Shown here: piece after piece, positions 31,716-35,022 of the stretch
Layout: every line of letters begins with the position of its first letter
Position numbering within the stretch: the stretch's first letter is position 1
Source: Planctomycetota bacterium
GTDB lineage: Bacteria; Planctomycetota; Planctomycetia; Gemmatales; Gemmataceae
NCBI GenBank assembly: GCA_016191165.1
Contig: JACPPF010000062.1
Location: 1-35,022 of the forward strand
Reading direction: 5' to 3'
Length of the DNA: 35,022 nt
The notes under the pieces: generated by a model
Databases searched by the model: none
The model's input: the letters and a program-made list of their open reading frames with translations, nothing else
What the model was told of the DNA's origin: nothing
Translations under genes and position numbers: made by a program

Positions 31716-33956
31716 ATGCGCTGGTTCATCATACGCACGATCTGGCTCCGAGAGATGCGCGATCAGTTGCGGGACCGGCGCACGCTGTTCATGATTCTCG
31801 GATTGCCGCTGGTCCTCTATCCCTTGCTGGGGATGGTGGTCTTGCGGTTTGCCGTGGGGTTCGCGGAGGTTCCGAGTGTTGTCGGCGTCGTCACCAGTTC
31901 GGAAGGGAAAGATTTTCCGCCGCGCCAGCCGGCCGGGGCAGGGCGCAGTGTCGCACCGCCGTTGGCGTGGCTGTCGGCGGCGCCGGGGCAGGGCGCGCCG
32001 GCGGTGATCGGCGCCATGGTTTTCTGGCAAACCAGCGAGCGTCAGCTCGACTATCCACTCCTGGTGCAGGATGGGCAGGTCAATGCCGTCAATGCCGGGA
32101 AGACCAAGTCCACGATTCGATTCGTTTTTCTGAAGCCTGGTGACATGATTTGGCTGGAGCAGCGCCATGGCGACTTGATTCTGGAAGCGTCGCCTGATTT
32201 CTTTGCCGAGCTGGAGCGAGGCGAGGATGGTCGCCGGGCCGGCGCTCTGCTGAAAGTCCGTGGCCGCGATGACGATCGCTCCCGCCTGGCGCTTCGGCGT
32301 TTGACGCCGTTGCTGAATCAATGGGAGGAGGATATTCGGAAGGTTCGCCTGGCACGCCGGGGTATGACCGAGAAATTTTTGAGCCCTTTCAAGGTCGAAT
32401 TGCCCAAGGAACTGACGGATGGCGGCGGCAGGCAGTCGGCGATTGATCTGGTGGTGCGCGTCTTTCCGTTCCTGCTCGTGCTGTGGTCGCTGGCCGGCGC
32501 GCTTTATCCGGCCGTCGATCTCTGTGCCGGGGAGAAAGAGCGCGGCACCATGGAGACGCTGCTCATCACGCCGGCCGGTCGCGAGGAAATCGTCCTGGGC
32601 AAATTTCTGACGATCTGGTTCTTCAGTGCGGGCACGGCGCTTCTCAACCTGCTGAGCATGGGGATCACCACCGCGCTGTTCGCTTCGTACTTGCCGCAGG
32701 TTGGATTCTCGTTTTTTGCGCTGTTTTGGTGCGTGGTGTTGTCGCTGCCTCAGTCGGCGTTTTTTAGCGCCTTGAGTTTGGCGATTGGCGCCTACGCGCG
32801 CAGTTCCAAGGAAGGGCAGTATTACCTGATGCCGCTCTTCGTGGTGACCATGCCCTTGATCTTCCTGACGCTTGCGCCGGGCGTGGAGTTGAATGCTTTC
32901 TACAGCATGGTGCCGGTGACCGGGGTTGCGCTTTTGATGCAAAGGTTGATGACCGCGCCGACGCTGGGTGAGATTCCGTGGGCTTACTTCGTTCCTGTAC
33001 TGGCGCCGATCGCCCTTTACAGCTGGCTGGCACTGCGCTGGGCGATCGAGCAATTTAACCGCGAGGAGGTTCTTTTTCGCGAGGCGGAGCGCCTCGACTT
33101 GGTCCTGTGGATCAAGAGTCTTTTGCGCGAAAAAGAACCGCTGCCCACGACCGGGCAGGCGTTCTTTTGCTTGATGCTCGTCATCGGCCTGCGCTGGCTC
33201 TCCCTGGGCATCGGAAATAACTGGAATCTCGAGGTGCGGACTGTCGTAAGCCAGCTGGCCTTCGTGGCGGCCCCGGCGCTTTTCATGGCGATTTTGTTGA
33301 ATACCAGGCCAACCCACGCCCTTTACCTGCGCTGGCCCGGCGGGAAGGAAACGGCGCTCGCGGCCATCCTCGCCGTCCTTTTGCTGCCGCCCGTGACCGG
33401 CCTGACGCAGGCGGTTGCGGTTTGGTTTCCGCAGCTCATGGAGGGCACCCACCCCCTGATTGCCATTTTGCGCGCCGTTCACCGAGGTGCGGATCTCGAT
33501 ACCGGCGAACTCGGGGTCTATTGGCTGGCGTTCGCTCTCGTGCCAGCGTTATGCGAGGAGGTCGTCTTCCGTGGCCTGGTGCTGCGCGGGCTGCACGCGC
33601 GGTTTCGTCCTCGCAACGCCGTGCTGCTCAGCAGTTTTTTCTTCGCGATCTTCCACATGAACGTCTTCTTGTTTCTACCCGCGTTCGTGCTTGGTGTGGT
33701 ACTTGGTCTGGTGACGGTGCGCAGCCGCAGTCTGGTGCCAGCCATATTCCTCCATTTGTTGCACAACACCATGCTGATTGGGCTGATCCCGCTTAGCCGA
33801 TATTCCGACGGGTGGATTCCCACGCTGCTTCTCAACGCCTGGCCGTGGCTGGTTGGGATTTGTCTGGTGGCTGCCGCGGCTCTGGTGTGGTGGCTCTACC
33901 GCAAGCCGTACGTGGACCTGGCGCGTGCGCAGGCGCGCGAGCCGGCGCAAGAATAG
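31716..33956 (+). CDS. ABC-2 type (NatB-like) permease fused to a CPBP intramembrane metalloprotease
   Basis: The 746-residue product is two proteins in one. Residues 1 to ~450 are an ABC-2 permease of the NatB sodium-export type: MRWFIIRTIWLREMRDQL, one helix (FMILGLPLVLYPLLGMVVL), a long extracytoplasmic domain, then five to six helices starting at FPFLLVLWSLAGALYPAVDL with the ABC-contact segment GEKERGTMETLLITP. Residues ~480-730 are a CPBP (Abi/CAAX-protease-like) domain with EEVVFR (614-619), FAIFH (H647) and HLLHN (680-684), the metal-binding motifs. No ATP-binding partner gene is adjacent. The ATG at 31716 fits the family N-terminus, although the RBS region is a heptamer repeat. Confidence 0.92.
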   Translation: MRWFIIRTIWLREMRDQLRDRRTLFMILGLPLVLYPLLGMVVLRFAVGFAEVPSVVGVVTSSEGKDFPPRQPAGAGRSVAPPLAWLSAAPGQGAPAVIGAMVFWQTSERQLDYPLLVQDGQVNAVNAGKTKSTIRFVFLKPGDMIWLEQRHGDLILEASPDFFAELERGEDGRRAGALLKVRGRDDDRSRLALRRLTPLLNQWEEDIRKVRLARRGMTEKFLSPFKVELPKELTDGGGRQSAIDLVVRVFPFLLVLWSLAGALYPAVDLCAGEKERGTMETLLITPAGREEIVLGKFLTIWFFSAGTALLNLLSMGITTALFASYLPQVGFSFFALFWCVVLSLPQSAFFSALSLAIGAYARSSKEGQYYLMPLFVVTMPLIFLTLAPGVELNAFYSMVPVTGVALLMQRLMTAPTLGEIPWAYFVPVLAPIALYSWLALRWAIEQFNREEVLFREAERLDLVLWIKSLLREKEPLPTTGQAFFCLMLVIGLRWLSLGIGNNWNLEVRTVVSQLAFVAAPALFMAILLNTRPTHALYLRWPGGKETALAAILAVLLLPPVTGLTQAVAVWFPQLMEGTHPLIAILRAVHRGADLDTGELGVYWLAFALVPALCEEVVFRGLVLRGLHARFRPRNAVLLSSFFFAIFHMNVFLFLPAFVLGVVLGLVTVRSRSLVPAIFLHLLHNTMLIGLIPLSRYSDGWIPTLLLNAWPWLVGICLVAAAALVWWLYRKPYVDLARAQAREPAQE

Positions 33957-33971
33957 GGGGAAAATCAAGCC

Positions 33972-34829
33972 ATGCCGGAACTCTGCCTGATCACAACCTG
34001 CATGGGGCGATTGGCGCACTTGCAGAAAACGCTCCCCACCGCGGTTGCCCTGCCCGATTGCACCTGCGTTGTCGTGGATTATTCGTGCCCCGAACGGTCG
34101 GGCGATTGGGTGGAACAGACCTATCCGCAGGTCAAGGTCGTGCGGGTGCCGGGGCGAACGCGATTTAACCCGGCGCGCGCCCGCAACGCCGGCGCCAACC
34201 ATGCCGAGGCGCCGTGGTTGTGTTTTTTTGATGCCGATGGTTTGCTCAGCCCGCATTTTGCCGAGCGGATGCTTCCCGTCTTGCGTTCGTCGCATTTTTA
34301 TGCCATGGACGCGCCAGGCAATTCGCCGAACGTCGCCGGGACGGTGATCTGCCCGCGCAGTGATTTCCTGCGTATAGGCGGCTACGACGAGGTCTTCGAG
34401 GGCTGGGGCGGGGAGGATCGCGATTTTTACGCCCGACTTCGCTTTCACCGCCTTCAGCGCGACGTCATTCCGGCCGAGCTTGTGACGTCCATTCCTCACG
34501 ACGACGACCAGCGCGTGCAGCATTTCGACACCAAAACGCCGCAGGTAAGCCAAACGGTCAACCTTCTTTATCGGACGGCCAAGTTGGACTTGATGCGGCT
34601 CATGGAGCGGGAACTCGAACGAAGTGAACGCGACCAATTGTACGCCGAGGTCAAACAGGTAATGGAGGTTTGGTTTCGCGATCGTCGAGCGACCGAATGG
34701 CGGGTGAAATACTTTCAGCGGCCAACGCCCCTGGGGTCAAGCCTTTCGTCCACGTTGGTGTACAAGCTGGATGCCATGAATGTGTCCCCGCCTGGGCAAC
34801 CCGCGGGCAAGCAACCGCCGATTTCGTGA
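33972..34829 (+). CDS. Family 2 glycosyltransferase with a galactosyltransferase-like C-terminal motif
   Basis: The 285-residue product starts with an inverting GT-A fold (LCLITTCMGRLAHLQKTLPT), has the ARNAGANHAEAPWLCFFDAD stretch with the DxD (D87-D89) that binds the nucleotide-sugar metal, and the block GGYDEVFEGWGGEDRDFYAR (136-155), the conserved acceptor/metal motif of the galactosyltransferase C-terminal family. No membrane segment is seen, so it is probably cytoplasmic, acting on lipid-linked or protein-linked glycans. It follows the ABC-2/CPBP gene by 15 bases and is likely in the same transcript. Donor and acceptor are unknown. Confidence 0.9.
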   Translation: MPELCLITTCMGRLAHLQKTLPTAVALPDCTCVVVDYSCPERSGDWVEQTYPQVKVVRVPGRTRFNPARARNAGANHAEAPWLCFFDADGLLSPHFAERMLPVLRSSHFYAMDAPGNSPNVAGTVICPRSDFLRIGGYDEVFEGWGGEDRDFYARLRFHRLQRDVIPAELVTSIPHDDDQRVQHFDTKTPQVSQTVNLLYRTAKLDLMRLMERELERSERDQLYAEVKQVMEVWFRDRRATEWRVKYFQRPTPLGSSLSSTLVYKLDAMNVSPPGQPAGKQPPIS

Positions 34830-34863
34830 GTAAGGCGTTGGTCCCGGCGCTGCTTCCAGACCT

Positions 34864-35022
34864 TTAGCCACGGAAGGCGCCACCGAAACCGCCGCCGCGG
34901 AACTGACCACCGAATCCGCCGCCGCCGAATTGCCCGCCGAAACCGCCGCCGCCGAATTGCCCGCCGAATCCGCCGCCGCCGAACTGCCCGCCGAATCCGC
35001 CGCCGCCGAACTGCCCGCCGAA
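34864..35022 (-). CDS. Partial Gly/Phe-rich repeat protein, C-terminus
   Basis: The minus-strand frame runs from the window edge to a TAA at 34864-34866. Its last ~52 residues are nearly all Gly and Phe with Gln, in a nine-residue repeat FGGQFGGGG that recurs in perfect or near-perfect form, ending FGGAFRG. The DNA repeat is 27 bases long. The N-terminal part lies outside the window, so function is unknown; such tails are common on secreted or RNA-binding low-complexity proteins. The neighbouring glycosyltransferase is convergent, with about 34 bases between the stops. Confidence 0.7.
   Translation of the reverse strand, partial: FGGQFGGGGFGGQFGGGGFGGQFGGGGFGGQFGGGGFGGQFRGGGFGGAFRG

Noticed and set aside
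31695-33482. Long open frame on the minus strand opposite the ABC-2/CPBP gene (595 codons)
   Set aside because: It is the antisense of a gene with clear membrane helices and CPBP motifs; the product is Gln/Arg/His-rich without any fold signature.

Overview
The window is GC-rich chromosomal DNA that reads as a planctomycete, most likely Gemmataceae-like (inference from gene content and style; no rRNA is present to confirm it). The indications are: a DUF1501 Tat-exported protein, a Uma2-family nuclease, an ABC-2 permease fused to a CPBP protease, many secreted or membrane-anchored proteins of unknown function, lipid A/outer-membrane genes, and intergenic spaces filled with palindromic elements that often carry GTTTAGC/GCTAAAC ends. 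Genes are mostly single units or short operons on both strands. I saw no tRNA, rRNA, CRISPR array, transposase or replication origin.

Layout. 1-2.4 kb: secreted/anchored proteins of unknown function on the minus strand, with one probable frame break. 2.7-4.7 kb: a small membrane protein and clpX. 5.0-8.0 kb: an envelope cluster, ompH/skp-like, lpxC and a Gfo/Idh/MocA oxidoreductase. 8.1-8.8 kb: larB on the minus strand, then a large secreted Ig-like protein. 10.9-13.7 kb: two divergent glycolytic genes, glucose-6-phosphate isomerase and archaeal-type phosphoglycerate mutase. 13.8-14.5 kb: a toxin-antitoxin pair whose antitoxin is frameshifted. 14.9-19.3 kb: a Tat-exported thiamine-diphosphate enzyme, a Uma2 protein, DUF1501 and an exported MsrB. 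19.3-23.9 kb, minus strand: an old-yellow-enzyme relative, then a three-gene set of a 702-residue P-loop ATPase, a 50-residue protein and an XRE regulator. 24-30 kb: a secreted protein, a LOG-family enzyme, a small membrane protein, MgtE, CYTH-panC and a TIM-barrel epimerase-like protein. 30.3-34.8 kb: a small coiled-coil protein, ispD, the ABC-2/CPBP fusion and a glycosyltransferase. The right edge cuts a Gly/Phe repeat protein.

How they work together: most genes are housekeeping, covering proteolysis (clpX), outer-membrane assembly (ompH, lpxC), central carbon metabolism (pgi, apgM), isoprenoids (ispD), pantothenate (panC) and magnesium uptake (mgtE). The accessory content is the ATPase-small protein-XRE cluster, the toxin-antitoxin relic, the exported thiamine-diphosphate enzyme and the repeat families. 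The best candidates for something undescribed are the ATPase cluster with a candidate operator palindrome, a palindromic element that supplies the stop codons of two convergent genes, and a run of eleven AACCCCT heptamers that fills the ribosome-binding region of the ABC-2/CPBP gene.
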